This document shows positions 22,246 through 31,855 of a DNA stretch of 31,871 nt, piece after piece; the first letter of the stretch is position 1; each line of letters opens with the position of its first letter. Source of the DNA: CAZKNF01 sp964554105 (GTDB lineage Bacteria; Bacteroidota; Rhodothermia; Rhodothermales; VXPQ01); NCBI GenBank assembly GCA_964554105.1, contig CAZKNF010000041.1, positions 1-31,871 on the forward strand, in the 5' to 3' direction. The position numbers were made by a program, and so were the translations under genes. Under the pieces are notes generated by a model that was not told the origin of the DNA, did not search any database, and saw nothing but the letters and a program-made list of their open reading frames with translations.

Positions 22246-23285
22246 CAGAACGACAGATCGACGGTAAACCAGTGCGTGCTGTCGAGCAGTCCGAAATCCG
22301 CAAATGCGTAGTCGAATCGGGCACGCATGGCTCCGTCGAGCCGCAGATCCAGGCCGCCTCCGAAGGTGAGACCCTGCTCACCGTCCGCCTCGAAGAGATT
22401 TCGATACCCTGAACGCAGCGCGATCAGCCCCCTGAAGCTGTACTCGGCGCCGAAGTTGACGTACTCATAGTTGTCGTTCGGATGTGCGGCATCGGTGGAA
22501 AGAACGATGCGGTGATCACTGGTGTTGATGGCGTCCCACGCGACGCCGATCCGGAAGAGAAGCGGCAGCGGATGCTCATCCATCAGGTATTCCGAATTGA
22601 CGATCTCCACGACTCCGTCCTGATCTGGCGTGGGGTCTTCGCTGAAGATGATGTCGCGGCCGCTCATCGACATCTTCGGGCCGAAATTCGAGAAGCTCGC
22701 GCCCAGGCGCAGTCGATCGTACGGTGTCGTGAAGAGCGTGCCGATGTCGAAGGCGACCGTGGATGCCGAGCTGTGCCAGATGCGCTCCTGGATGAACTTC
22801 GCACTTCCGCCGATCGAAAATCGATCGGTGAGGGGGCGGGCGTAGGAAAGCTGAATCGCGAAATCCTGCACCTTGAAGCGCTCACCCGTGCCATCTGGAT
22901 CCTCGGTGGTCCGCACCGCCATGTCCCCGGAATCCAGGTACAGGAGGGCAGCCGACAGCGTGCCGGCGGCACCGAGGCTCGTGCCGAAGGCGGCGAAGCT
23001 GTAATTGATGTCCGCCAGGTACTGCGTGTAGGCGAACTGCACGGACGCACCTGTGAGATTGGCGAGGCCTGCGGGATTCCAGTACAGCGCCGACAGATCG
23101 CTCGCCTCCGCGACGAACGTTCCGCCCATGGCAATCGGCCGGGCTCCGACGCCGAGCTTCAAAAACTGAGCGGCTGTCGTTCCTGTCTTGGTGATCGTAT
23201 CACGTTGTGGCGTCTCGCCTTCCGTCTGCGCCGTCGCAGTGAGCGGGATCGCGACGAGCGCGGCTATCAGTAAAAGATATTTCAT
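22245..23285 (-). CDS. PorV/PorQ-family outer-membrane beta-barrel protein
   Basis: This 346-residue protein has a signal peptide (about 1-19, ending TATA-QT). The opening of the mature protein, TAAQFLKLGVGARPIAMGGTF followed by ALYWNPAGLANL, is the hallmark of the PorV/PorQ (UPF0164, FadL-like) barrel family. Alternating strands continue to the terminal Phe (VDLSF). PorV shuttles type IX cargo to the sortase-like PorU at the cell surface; other members are simply of unknown outer-membrane role. It is the last gene of an apparent operon behind the TonB-dependent receptor and the giant exported protein, with a 75-nt spacer, which suggests the three act together at the surface. Its stop codon shares a base with the edge of the MITE-like element. 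Confidence 0.9.
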   Translation of the reverse strand: MKYLLLIAALVAIPLTATAQTEGETPQRDTITKTGTTAAQFLKLGVGARPIAMGGTFVAEASDLSALYWNPAGLANLTGASVQFAYTQYLADINYSFAAFGTSLGAAGTLSAALLYLDSGDMAVRTTEDPDGTGERFKVQDFAIQLSYARPLTDRFSIGGSAKFIQERIWHSSASTVAFDIGTLFTTPYDRLRLGASFSNFGPKMSMSGRDIIFSEDPTPDQDGVVEIVNSEYLMDEHPLPLLFRIGVAWDAINTSDHRIVLSTDAAHPNDNYEYVNFGAEYSFRGLIALRSGYRNLFEADGEQGLTFGGGLDLRLDGAMRARFDYAFADFGLLDSTHWFTVDLSF

Positions 23286-23360
23286 GTGCTGTCTTCGTTA
23301 AACCCGTGCGCGAGATCCAATGTCACCCTGGCTCGAAAATGCGGAATTCTGACCTTTCAT

Positions 23361-26300
23361 CTACTTGATGACCGCGAACTTGCCGACCTGCGATCCTCCG
23401 TCCGACTCGATGTGAAAGATGTAGAGGCCGTAGGCGATGTTCATATTGTCCTTCGTCCTCAAATCCCAGAACACCTTGCCGTCGTCGATCGAGCTGCTAT
23501 GCTCGATGGTGTCTACATGCTCTCCTGCAAGCGTATAAATGCGGATCGTACACTCCTGCGGCACATTGGCGAAGTAGAGCCTCCGGTCGCCGCGTTCGGT
23601 ATTCGCGATCGGATTCCTCGGCTCGATTTCATTGGTGGCGACGTAGGGGTTGGGCACGACGTAGACATCCTGGAGTCCCTCCTCGGCTAAGACCGCGTCG
23701 GTCGTCGCGCCCTGCGTCGTGAACGTGTACGCGTCGGATGGCGTGAACGGCTTGTTCGTCTTCACGAAGAAGACCGCGCCGTCACCGGGAACGGCAGCCG
23801 TTCCGTCAGGATCGTCGAACTCAACCTGCCAGGTAGCGACATCCTCACCGTCGAGTGTTTCGACAAATATGATGGTCTCGTCGAGATCCCATACGCCGTT
23901 TCTGTTATTGTCGGGCACGAAGGCCTGGACCGGCTCGTTGGCTCTCGTCACGTTGACGACTTCAAAGGGAAGCTCGAGTCCGCTCACGATGCTCGTAGTG
24001 GTGGGGCCGAACCGGATTTCATAGTCGTAGGGCTGCGCGCGGCGTCCCGGGCCCGCCGTTGCGACCCGTACGTCGAAGCCGAGGTTGTTTCCACCCTGCG
24101 ACCAGCCGGTCGCGTCCAGGTCGACGCTGAGCTCATTATCCTGTACAAAAAGGTGCAGGCCGTCGAAAACGAGGTTGCCCTCCTCGGAATTGAGGAGATC
24201 GCTTTCGACGAGCGGGGCGTACCTGTAACTTGCGATCAGCGTATCACCCGACTGGACAGGGGCGTCGGCGAAGAGGTTGACTGCGCCTGCGGGCGCGTTC
24301 ACTTCATAATGCGTCCCCCTCTCCAGCGTTTGTCCGTCGGCGGTGCGCAGGGTGACGGACCCTTCGAGAACGTTCGCCTTGCCGATACTTGCGATCGTCC
24401 CCGGCGTTGCGCGGAACTCATAGTTCAGGGGCACCTCGTTGACGACCGAGTAGACAATATCGCCATCGACCTCTTCGAAGTCGAGGCGGTACGAGTTATC
24501 CGGCAGTACCGCCAGCTCGTTCATGATGTCGATGCCGATCTCGCCCGTTGCCGCACCGGAGGAGTGCGTGAGCTCGACCTGCGGGGCGACGTAGCCGGCA
24601 ACACGCGGCCGGGGCACCACCGAGACCGTGTTCCAATCGTAGATGTAGCTGTCGTCGGTCGGGTTGTACGTAATGGTTTTGCTCGTCTCGCTCGGCGAGA
24701 TCCCGCCTTCAAAACCGTCTCCGGCATCGCCGATGTATCCGCGATCGTACGCAACCACCGCATAATGATACGTCTGGCCGTTCACCACGTTGTTCGAGTC
24801 GACGTACGTGTGGTAGAGCCCGGTATCCTCACCCAGGTCGTATGAAACCCCTCGGCCGGTGTAGGGGACAGGAGAGGGACCGCGAATGCCGTTCTCGAGA
24901 TCGAACTTCGCCTCGACGCCGCGTTCATCGGTCAGTGGTCTGAACAGAAATCTCGAGCCGTTGATGTCTGTGATCGTCTGCTGATCCCCGAACTCGTGAT
25001 CGGTGGATCGATAGATCACGTAGCCCTCGAAATCGTTCTCGCGGGTGAGTGGATCGAAGGATTCTTCGGCGCCCTTGTCCCAGTATAATGTCACCTTCTC
25101 GTCGCCGGGAACGGCCGTAACTACCGGCTTCGTCGGAGGTCTCGCGAAACGATATCCGACGTCGTAGATCTGCTGGACCGTTGTCGCATTCAGCTCGAGA
25201 TCGTTCAAGTTTTCGCCGACGAGCAGTGCAATGGAGAAGCGCTTGGTTTCGCCGGCTCTGAGGGGGAAGTCGCCTGATCCATACAGAAACACGTAGTCGC
25301 CCGGCTCGTCCGGCACCTCGTCAAAGCGGCCCGGGGTGACAAAATCCCACACCCGCTCGTCGTTCGACACGCGATTGCCAGCGAAAGGAGGCGAGGCGAA
25401 TGACGTCAGACCGATCATATCGCTCTCATCGATGTCGGTAAACTCGAAGTTGGGTTCGCCGGGCTTGGTGATGTCGAACTGGTCACCGGCCGTCGGGATG
25501 CCGTCACCCTCTCCTTCGTCACCTGTGCCGGGGATCCCGTCGATTCCCACGTCGTCGAGCTCCGGATCCCAATCGCCGTCGTTGTCTATGCCGTCGGTCC
25601 AGGATTCGTCCACCATACCGTCGCCGTCATTGTCGATGCCGTCGCCCGGATAGAACGTTCCGCCGGACGCTGCACATTCTCCTTCGTTTGCACCGCGGCC
25701 GCCGACGCATTCATTTCCCTGGCCGGGGCTTTCGAGAAACTTGTATCCGAAATAGCCGGGCGGGCGGCCCGCTACGTCCGATCGGCCATCGGCATCCCAC
25801 GCATAGACGATATTCAAGTCGCGGTCAAAGAACGCGAGATCGTCGTGCCAGTCGCTCGGACCGCCGACGTGCGGATCGCCCCACATTCCGAAAATGACCT
25901 TATTCAGATCCTTCTCGCTCTTATTGGTGATCTTGTAGATCATGAAGATGGCGTCTTCCGCGAGCGGATTCGCCCACTGATAGAGGCGCGTCTCGACTTC
26001 GAGTCCGAGCCCTCTTTTCGACGGATCGGAAGGGAACGGCGTATAGGCGAACTCGCGGTTAGCGTAGTCATTCATGAAATAGAGCGCTTCCTTGTCGGCG
26101 TTCGACGCTCCCTGCTGGAGGGCGCCGGGCCACACGTACTCCTCGAGGTTCTGGTTGTACCAGTCCTCGGGCCACGGATCGGGCTTGCCGTCGAGGTCGG
26201 TGTCACGGTCGTCGCTCGTCGGCACCCGCTGCGAATTCGGATTGACGACCTGGATTCCTGCAAAGTTACCGACCGGCTCGGCGCATGGAATCGGCTGCCA

Positions 26301-26810
26301 GCCCCACTGCTCGCTGCCGTCCGGCGACACTTCGCCGCCGTTCGATGTCAGCCCATCCGATACGATCCGCATTACCCACACCGTATCGCCTGCGGCATCT
26401 CGCACTAAATCTCCGTTCTCGTCGAAGAGAGGCACACTTTGTGGATCCTGATGGCCTTCGTCGATGACTTCGGCAGCTACGAACGGTCCGAACTCGTATC
26501 CGTAGCCGAGGCCGTTCCATACGATGTCGGTAATGGTATTCCCCGGTGAGGAAATCGAACCGAAATTCGCGATCTGCGTGGTGATCTTGTTGCCGTTCAA
26601 GATCGCGTCGCGGCGTTCGGTGAAGTCGGGGCAGTCTTGCTGATACGAGGGCTGTCCGCCCCTCGACGCGGCGAGGTGATCCAGCCAGCCTTCGACTTGC
26701 ATCGGACTCCATCCTTTTTGGCGGCTGTCCCGCGATTGATTTTCCGACTGCGCATTCGCGGGAAGCACGAAGAGCAGCAGAGATACGACGATAAGTAGAC
26801 TGGATCGCAT
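23361..26810 (-). CDS. giant exported surface protein with a C-terminal FlgD-like/type IX sorting-type domain
   Basis: This 1149-residue protein uses the ATG at 26808-26810; the signal peptide MRSSLLIVVSLLLFVLPANA follows at once, so the longer frame to 26900 is rejected. No catalytic domain is recognisable. The N-terminal half has Trp/Tyr/Gly-rich segments. An Asp-rich stretch (about 25490-25650) with DNDGDGMVDE and DNDGDWDPE suggests Ca2+-binding thrombospondin-3-like loops, and fibronectin III-like segments follow (PVVTAVPGDEKVTLYWD; TYHYAVVAYD). The last about 100 residues (VYVVPNPYVATNE ... YGLYIFHIESDGGSQVGKFAVIK) resemble the FlgD-like domain used as a type IX sorting signal. It sits between a TonB receptor and a PorV-type barrel, so it is probably secreted or surface-bound with their help, or acts as a large surface partner of the receptor. 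Confidence 0.85.
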   Translation of the reverse strand: MRSSLLIVVSLLLFVLPANAQSENQSRDSRQKGWSPMQVEGWLDHLAASRGGQPSYQQDCPDFTERRDAILNGNKITTQIANFGSISSPGNTITDIVWNGLGYGYEFGPFVAAEVIDEGHQDPQSVPLFDENGDLVRDAAGDTVWVMRIVSDGLTSNGGEVSPDGSEQWGWQPIPCAEPVGNFAGIQVVNPNSQRVPTSDDRDTDLDGKPDPWPEDWYNQNLEEYVWPGALQQGASNADKEALYFMNDYANREFAYTPFPSDPSKRGLGLEVETRLYQWANPLAEDAIFMIYKITNKSEKDLNKVIFGMWGDPHVGGPSDWHDDLAFFDRDLNIVYAWDADGRSDVAGRPPGYFGYKFLESPGQGNECVGGRGANEGECAASGGTFYPGDGIDNDGDGMVDESWTDGIDNDGDWDPELDDVGIDGIPGTGDEGEGDGIPTAGDQFDITKPGEPNFEFTDIDESDMIGLTSFASPPFAGNRVSNDERVWDFVTPGRFDEVPDEPGDYVFLYGSGDFPLRAGETKRFSIALLVGENLNDLELNATTVQQIYDVGYRFARPPTKPVVTAVPGDEKVTLYWDKGAEESFDPLTRENDFEGYVIYRSTDHEFGDQQTITDINGSRFLFRPLTDERGVEAKFDLENGIRGPSPVPYTGRGVSYDLGEDTGLYHTYVDSNNVVNGQTYHYAVVAYDRGYIGDAGDGFEGGISPSETSKTITYNPTDDSYIYDWNTVSVVPRPRVAGYVAPQVELTHSSGAATGEIGIDIMNELAVLPDNSYRLDFEEVDGDIVYSVVNEVPLNYEFRATPGTIASIGKANVLEGSVTLRTADGQTLERGTHYEVNAPAGAVNLFADAPVQSGDTLIASYRYAPLVESDLLNSEEGNLVFDGLHLFVQDNELSVDLDATGWSQGGNNLGFDVRVATAGPGRRAQPYDYEIRFGPTTTSIVSGLELPFEVVNVTRANEPVQAFVPDNNRNGVWDLDETIIFVETLDGEDVATWQVEFDDPDGTAAVPGDGAVFFVKTNKPFTPSDAYTFTTQGATTDAVLAEEGLQDVYVVPNPYVATNEIEPRNPIANTERGDRRLYFANVPQECTIRIYTLAGEHVDTIEHSSSIDDGKVFWDLRTKDNMNIAYGLYIFHIESDGGSQVGKFAVIK
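25490..25650 (-). repeat. Asp/Gly-rich calcium-binding-type repeats within the giant exported protein
   Basis: The coding strand gives several DNDGDG/DGIDNDGD motifs interspersed with GIPGTGDEGEGDGIP. The DxDxDG spacing is typical of Ca2+-binding thrombospondin type 3-like or EF-hand-like loops. It is a coding repeat, not a mobile element. Confidence 0.6.
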
Positions 26811-26900
26811 GGCGGAGTACAGCGTCAAGTTTTGATTCAAATCGGGCCGGAGAAGGCGGCAGAAGGTCGGTGGATAGGCATTCGTCCCCGGACTTGTCAT

Positions 26901-29684
26901 TTAAAATCCGAGAGTCACTCCGAGGCGCACTTCGCGCGGCGACGAGAAGTAGTGCGGCCTGGTATCCCACTCGTCAAGCCCGTGGACACCGGGGAGTCCG
27001 TATCCCGGCTCCCATGTAGCGTGCAGGTTGCGTTCGTCACTGAGGGAATACGTGGCGCGCCCGGTATCGTCAAAGACGTAGTTCTCATTCATCACATCCA
27101 GCGCGTTGAAAATTTTGGCGAACACCCTGAATTGCGCTGCACCGAACTGCACATTTTTGTAGAGATGGGCGTCCAGCTTGATCTGGGCCGGCTTGCGACC
27201 ACTCCGCGGGAGTTCGTCGATATTTTGGTCGAGCAGGACGGGTGAGTACGGGTATCCCGTCGTGTAGCGCCCGATCAGCGAAATACCCCAGCTGGCAGGA
27301 TCCGAAATCGTCACGGTCGAAGAGATGATGTGTCGCTGATCGAAATCCAGCGGAATCACCTCGAGGTCCGTCTCGCGGCCCGAGAGAAAGTTGAAGAAGG
27401 CGGCACTCGGATCGTCATTGTCGCCCTCGGCAATCTGATAGGTGTAATCGACGTTCGCCGATACCAGACCCTCGCGCGGGCGCCGCATCGTGAGCGCGAA
27501 CGACACCCCTTTCACGTTCGCGTAGTTCTTGTTGACGTAGATGTTGTAGATGTTCTGGCCAGGAATCGTGCTGTACTGAATCTGCTGACGTGTCAAATAG
27601 TCGCGGATATCCTTGAAGTAGGCCGTCACGTCGAACGCGAGCACCTCCGTCAATTGCTGTTGAAGGCCGATCTCGTACTGCACCGTTCGTTCGGGACGCA
27701 AATTCGTGTTGCCGAACGTCGGTACCTCGTCGAATGGAAATTCGAACTCCGGATTCAGATATAAATTCCGGAGCGACGGCATCTGCGCGAAATGGCCGTA
27801 GGAGAAGTGAATGATGCCTTCGGCCGTGATCGGAAAGGACACGCCGACGCGCGGCAGCACCATGTTCCGCACTTTGGCTATCTCACGACCGCCTCTCGGC
27901 TCGCGAAGATTCGGGATGTATACGCCGTTGGGTTCGAACCGCTCGTAACGCAGACCTGCGTTGATGATGAAATCAGTGAATTCAAGCTTATCCTGTGCGT
28001 AGGCGGCGAATTCATTGACGCGCTGCCCCTTATACAAATCGTGGGACGGACTGGTCGGAGGCTCTACCGTCGGTTCGCGATACCGGTTGCCGTCGTACAG
28101 CACCGTAAAGTTCTGGCGATCCAGCCAGTGGAGCTGCATATCGAGGCCCGCCTTCGCCTCGTGGATGAGTCCGAACTGGCGCGTAGCGTCGAGCTTCGCG
28201 CGGAACGACTGGGCGTCCTCATAGACGTGCGACTTCTGATTCCCAGCGAACAGGAAGTTCGTTCCGGGAAAGCCGGTCAGATTCCCGTTCCCCGTCTCGC
28301 CTCGATCCACGACGTAGTTCGGGTTCCGCGGGTCCTCGAATAGATGTTCGCGAAAGCTGTTTTTGGCATACGAAAACTTTGTCGTGTAGAATGATCTATC
28401 GCCGAGCGAATGGGTCCAGTGCAGGCTGTGATTAAAGCTGCGGTCTCGGATCCAGGTGGTTCCGTCCGGCACGTATCGGTAATCGAAATCGTAGCGCCGG
28501 CGCTTCGAACCGTCCTGCAGGTGGCTATACTCGATCTTCGCGCCGGAGAATGGTCGGAAGGTGATTTTGCCGAGCAGGTTGAAGCTTTCGCGCGGATTCA
28601 GCGCCACGACTTCATTCGGAATCGGCGTGTCTTCTGCGACATATTCGTACCACGGTTTGCCGTGCATCTCGTAGTACCAGTTCGGGCCTTCATAGCCGGG
28701 AATGAACTCGCGGATGGTCTCGAGTCGCGCGGGATCCGGATTGAAATTCGCCGAGTCTGAAGGCAGATGTTCACGCACTCCGAAGATGTGCCCGTCGTCT
28801 ACGTCGTGCCGGCCGGAGAGAAAAAAGCGCAGCTTGTTGGTGAACAGGGGCCCGGAGAGGGACCCTTCCATCGTGTAGACGCTGGGTTCGAGCTCGTTCG
28901 GATCTTTGAAGACGCCGTTGTTGCCTCCGACGGCATCGCCGGCATAGAAGCTGGCCGATCCCTCGAGCTGCGACCCGCCTTCTTTCGTCACGAGATTGAC
29001 GATGCCCGACATGGCCTTTCCGTACTCGGCGTTAAAAGCGCCGGATATGACCGTCATTTCCTGGATGGCATCGGCCGCAACCTCGGTGGCGAGGCCGTTC
29101 GTGTTGAACGGATTTCCGACCGACATGCCGTCGACGAGATACGATATCTCGTTCGTCCGCCCTCCGCGAATGTGGAACTGCCCTTCGGCATCCTGGGAGA
29201 CACCCGCCTGCGTCGCCAGCACGCCGAGGAATCCCTCGACCGGGAGCTGGTCGATCTCCTCGGCCACAAACGTCTTGCTCGAAGACGTCAGGTCTTTCTG
29301 CACGAGGGGTCGGTCCGCCTGCACGATGATCTCTTCGCCCTCGATCACCTCTTCGCCCATTTCCACGTCGATCCGCGTCGTGTGGTCGGAGGTCACCTGC
29401 ACACCTTCGACGAACTGCCGGCCGAAGCCGATATAGGAGAAAACGAGCGTGTGTTCGCCCGGGCGGACATTGAGGATGACGTAATTCCCGTCGACATCCG
29501 TGGTGGCTCCCTGGGTCGTGCCGTCGACCACTGCGTTAACGCCGATGAGCGGTTCGCCGGTGTCGGCATCGGTCACGCGGCCCGTAATCTTCCCCTGCCC
29601 GAGCGCCGAATCGACGGCGAGAAAGGAAAGGAGCACGACGGCCGTGTGTATAGCCAGGGTACGAAACGTCAAAGCTGCAGTCAT
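26901..29684 (-). CDS. TonB-dependent outer-membrane receptor with a carboxypeptidase-regulatory-like domain
   Basis: This 927-residue protein has a signal peptide (about 1-29, ending ALG-QG). It is followed by a CarboxypepD_reg-like beta-sandwich (GKITGRVTDADTGEPLIGVNAVV through about 110), a plug domain (about 130-235, with QFHIRGGRTNEISYLVDGMSVGNP and GKAMSGIVNLVTKEGG), and a long beta-barrel to the terminal Phe (EVRLGVTLGF). Receptors of this kind import large nutrients using TonB-ExbBD energy, or in this phylum pair with surface proteins. There is no SusD-like partner next to it, so a SusCD glycan system is unlikely; the downstream gene is the giant exported protein instead. The ligand is unknown. 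It is the first gene of the apparent three-gene operon (receptor, giant protein, PorV-like). Confidence 0.95.
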   Translation of the reverse strand: MTAALTFRTLAIHTAVVLLSFLAVDSALGQGKITGRVTDADTGEPLIGVNAVVDGTTQGATTDVDGNYVILNVRPGEHTLVFSYIGFGRQFVEGVQVTSDHTTRIDVEMGEEVIEGEEIIVQADRPLVQKDLTSSSKTFVAEEIDQLPVEGFLGVLATQAGVSQDAEGQFHIRGGRTNEISYLVDGMSVGNPFNTNGLATEVAADAIQEMTVISGAFNAEYGKAMSGIVNLVTKEGGSQLEGSASFYAGDAVGGNNGVFKDPNELEPSVYTMEGSLSGPLFTNKLRFFLSGRHDVDDGHIFGVREHLPSDSANFNPDPARLETIREFIPGYEGPNWYYEMHGKPWYEYVAEDTPIPNEVVALNPRESFNLLGKITFRPFSGAKIEYSHLQDGSKRRRYDFDYRYVPDGTTWIRDRSFNHSLHWTHSLGDRSFYTTKFSYAKNSFREHLFEDPRNPNYVVDRGETGNGNLTGFPGTNFLFAGNQKSHVYEDAQSFRAKLDATRQFGLIHEAKAGLDMQLHWLDRQNFTVLYDGNRYREPTVEPPTSPSHDLYKGQRVNEFAAYAQDKLEFTDFIINAGLRYERFEPNGVYIPNLREPRGGREIAKVRNMVLPRVGVSFPITAEGIIHFSYGHFAQMPSLRNLYLNPEFEFPFDEVPTFGNTNLRPERTVQYEIGLQQQLTEVLAFDVTAYFKDIRDYLTRQQIQYSTIPGQNIYNIYVNKNYANVKGVSFALTMRRPREGLVSANVDYTYQIAEGDNDDPSAAFFNFLSGRETDLEVIPLDFDQRHIISSTVTISDPASWGISLIGRYTTGYPYSPVLLDQNIDELPRSGRKPAQIKLDAHLYKNVQFGAAQFRVFAKIFNALDVMNENYVFDDTGRATYSLSDERNLHATWEPGYGLPGVHGLDEWDTRPHYFSSPREVRLGVTLGF

Positions 29685-29932
29685 CAGAGAACGAGGGATG
29701 GGATCGGGCCCGGAAATATGGTGGATTTCGGGGCGACCATGAAAGGCATAATCGAGGCACCCCGTTGTGCGTCGGAGTGCAACATGGCACGCAGCCGAAA
29801 AACCGGCGCCCGAAGATAAACATTTCCAACTACAAAGAACAAGAAAAGGAGGGACGCTGCGGGCGCCCCTCCTTGCCTGTTCGATCGAATTAACGCCGAC
29901 TACATATTCGACGCTTACCTACCGTTCTGATC
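29685..29932. promoter_or_regulatory. Spacer upstream of the receptor operon
   Basis: This 248-bp spacer holds the terminator of the FG-GAP gene (29841-29874). The promoter of the receptor operon should lie between 29685 and 29840. I see no clear promoter boxes or riboswitch. Confidence 0.4.
29841..29874 (-). terminator. Intrinsic terminator of the FG-GAP protein gene
   Basis: On the minus strand, AAGGAGGG (29874-29867) pairs with CCCTCCTT (29853-29846). The stem continues inward through GCG/CGC after one mismatch, and TTTTCTTG follows it. It separates this gene from the receptor operon. Confidence 0.85.
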
Positions 29933-31855
29933 TCACTTGATGAGGATCATCGGTCGTACTTCGCGGTGCTGCTCGGTTTCGAGGCTGTAGAAGTACGTTC
30001 CGCTCGCGACAGGCACCGCGGTGTCGGCCGATGCATCCCACGTGACCTGGTGCGTACCCGCGCCGTGGACCTGATTGTCCAGCAGGGTCGTCACCACTCG
30101 TCCGGTAACGTCGTAAATCCGGACCGTGACGGACGCATCACGCGGAAGCGTGAAGCTGAACGAGGTCGACGGATTGAACGGGTTCGGATAGTTGGCATGA
30201 AGCGCGAAACCCTCCGGCAGCGCACCACGATCATCCTCGGTCGCGACGGCAAAGTCGGACGGGAATTCGTAGATGCGCAGGAAAGGTCTCACCGGAGCCG
30301 CCATCGTCTCCCGGACGGTCCGATCGTAGATGTTCGTATCCTCATTGTAGACCTCATCGATCACCTGCAGGCTGTCATCCACGCCCTGGAACGACAGCGC
30401 GACTTCCACATTCCCGTCACCGTCGGCATCGCCGAGGTATGCGATACCGGATGGAAAGATGGGATCATCGTCGCTCGTGATGGAGCCTTGTTTCGCGGAG
30501 GCGGTTTCGTGGTATGTCGACGTTACGCCCGCCGAATCGCGATGGACGATATGAAAGCCCGTCGTGTCGATCGGATCGCTGGTGTCGATGTGCTGCACCA
30601 TCGTGTAGTTCGCGGGGTCGCCGGGATCGCCGCCGTTGAACTCCGTAATCCGGATGAACTCGGAGGGCAGGCCCTCGCTGTAGTTTTCGGCTGTGTAGCC
30701 TGAGCCGCCGGTAATGACCTCGAGCATGCCGTCGCCGTCCGTGTCGCCGATCGCCACGCCGCCGGAGCCGCCGTCGGGAATCGCTTCGAGCGTGAAGTTG
30801 TCCTCACCGATCGAGAGCACGTCGTCCCCTTCGCCGTAGTTCATGACTGCGATGTGGCCGGTAAAAAAGTTCGGATAGAACACCTCGTTGGTGCCGTCTT
30901 CGTCGATGTCGCCAACGGTCCCGCCGAAGAGGGCCACGTGGTCCTCCTCGGTAGCCGCCAGATGCGAGTTCGGCGTATCGGCATCCGGAAGGGCGACTTC
31001 ATTTTCACCGATCACCGTGCCGTTAAAGAAGTTGAAGTTGTTCCACGAGTGATAGGAGATGTCCGTCTGTCCGTCCCCGTTGAAATCGCCCGGGAGCATC
31101 TCCCATGCGCTTCCGCCACCGAAAATGTCTCCGTCGTCGCGCGGATTGATTCTCGACTCGACGTTCCAGGCAGCGAATCCTGAGCCGACCTCGTCCGTCG
31201 CGAATTCGCCCGTCACGGAAAGGACGTAGAACACGTCGTAATCGTTGGGCCCGTTCGCCGGAATCAGCAGCTCCTGCTGCCCGTCGTCGTCTATGTCTGC
31301 GGCGTGCAGATTCTGCACGTAGACAGATTCCGGATTGTCGCCGAGTTCGGGATCGATCTCGTAGAAATTGCCTATCGTCGCAGGCAGCTCACCGTAATGG
31401 TCGTCGCCGCCTCCGTCATATTCCCACACGTATGCTCCGATCGTGTAGTCCGGATTCTCGTCCAGGTCATAGCCGGTGCCGGCGACATACACGATCTCAC
31501 CTAATCCGTCCCCGTCCAGATCCGCGCCGGTCGCATAGCGGGCATTGAAGGAATGGTCGGTAGAGTCGATGACGGGCGTGGAGTATACGAGCTCCCAGCT
31601 GTCCTCCCCCTGGTTCTCGATGACGTGGATGCGCCCGCCTGCACTGTTGTGCTGCGCGAGCAGTATTTCGACGTTCCCGTCGTTGTCGAGGTCGAACGGC
31701 CCGGAAAGTCCGCGCACGCCGTTCTGAAGGCCGGCAGCCATCGGATCGGAGAGCTCCGCACCTTCGGGTGAAAAAACGTACTCGAGTTCTTGTGCATACG
31801 CACTTCCCACGAAAATAAACGCCGCGGCAAGGGCGGCGATAGTAGCTTTTCTCAT
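29933..31855 (-). CDS. exported FG-GAP/VCBS repeat protein with a type IX-style sorting domain
   Basis: This 640-residue protein has a signal peptide (about 1-21, ending SAYA-QE). Seven Asp-rich loops (DLDNDGNVE, DLDGDGLGE, DIDDDGQQE, DFNGDGQTD, DIDEDGTNE, DTDGDGMLE, DADGDGNVE) recur at intervals through the body. They are the Ca2+-binding signatures of FG-GAP/VCBS blades, so a beta-propeller is expected. The last about 85 residues begin ANYPNPFNPSTSFSFTLP and run through VTVRIYDVTGRVV to the end. This is the FlgD-like sorting-type domain typical of type IX substrates in Bacteroidota and relatives. A surface adhesion or structural role is likely, without a known ligand. The start ATG follows AAAGAGAATC. 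A terminator at 29841-29874 makes it a separate transcript from the receptor operon. Confidence 0.92.
   Translation of the reverse strand: MRKATIAALAAAFIFVGSAYAQELEYVFSPEGAELSDPMAAGLQNGVRGLSGPFDLDNDGNVEILLAQHNSAGGRIHVIENQGEDSWELVYSTPVIDSTDHSFNARYATGADLDGDGLGEIVYVAGTGYDLDENPDYTIGAYVWEYDGGGDDHYGELPATIGNFYEIDPELGDNPESVYVQNLHAADIDDDGQQELLIPANGPNDYDVFYVLSVTGEFATDEVGSGFAAWNVESRINPRDDGDIFGGGSAWEMLPGDFNGDGQTDISYHSWNNFNFFNGTVIGENEVALPDADTPNSHLAATEEDHVALFGGTVGDIDEDGTNEVFYPNFFTGHIAVMNYGEGDDVLSIGEDNFTLEAIPDGGSGGVAIGDTDGDGMLEVITGGSGYTAENYSEGLPSEFIRITEFNGGDPGDPANYTMVQHIDTSDPIDTTGFHIVHRDSAGVTSTYHETASAKQGSITSDDDPIFPSGIAYLGDADGDGNVEVALSFQGVDDSLQVIDEVYNEDTNIYDRTVRETMAAPVRPFLRIYEFPSDFAVATEDDRGALPEGFALHANYPNPFNPSTSFSFTLPRDASVTVRIYDVTGRVVTTLLDNQVHGAGTHQVTWDASADTAVPVASGTYFYSLETEQHREVRPMILIK

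Noticed and set aside
26811..26900. Extended N-terminus of the giant exported protein from an ATG at 26900
   Set aside because: The added 30 residues precede a perfect signal peptide that starts at the ATG 26810, so they are almost certainly untranslated leader.
28767..29819. 350-codon plus-strand open frame opposite the TonB-dependent receptor
   Set aside because: It is antisense to the signal, regulatory and plug domains of a well-supported gene and shows no recognisable motif or ribosome-binding site.
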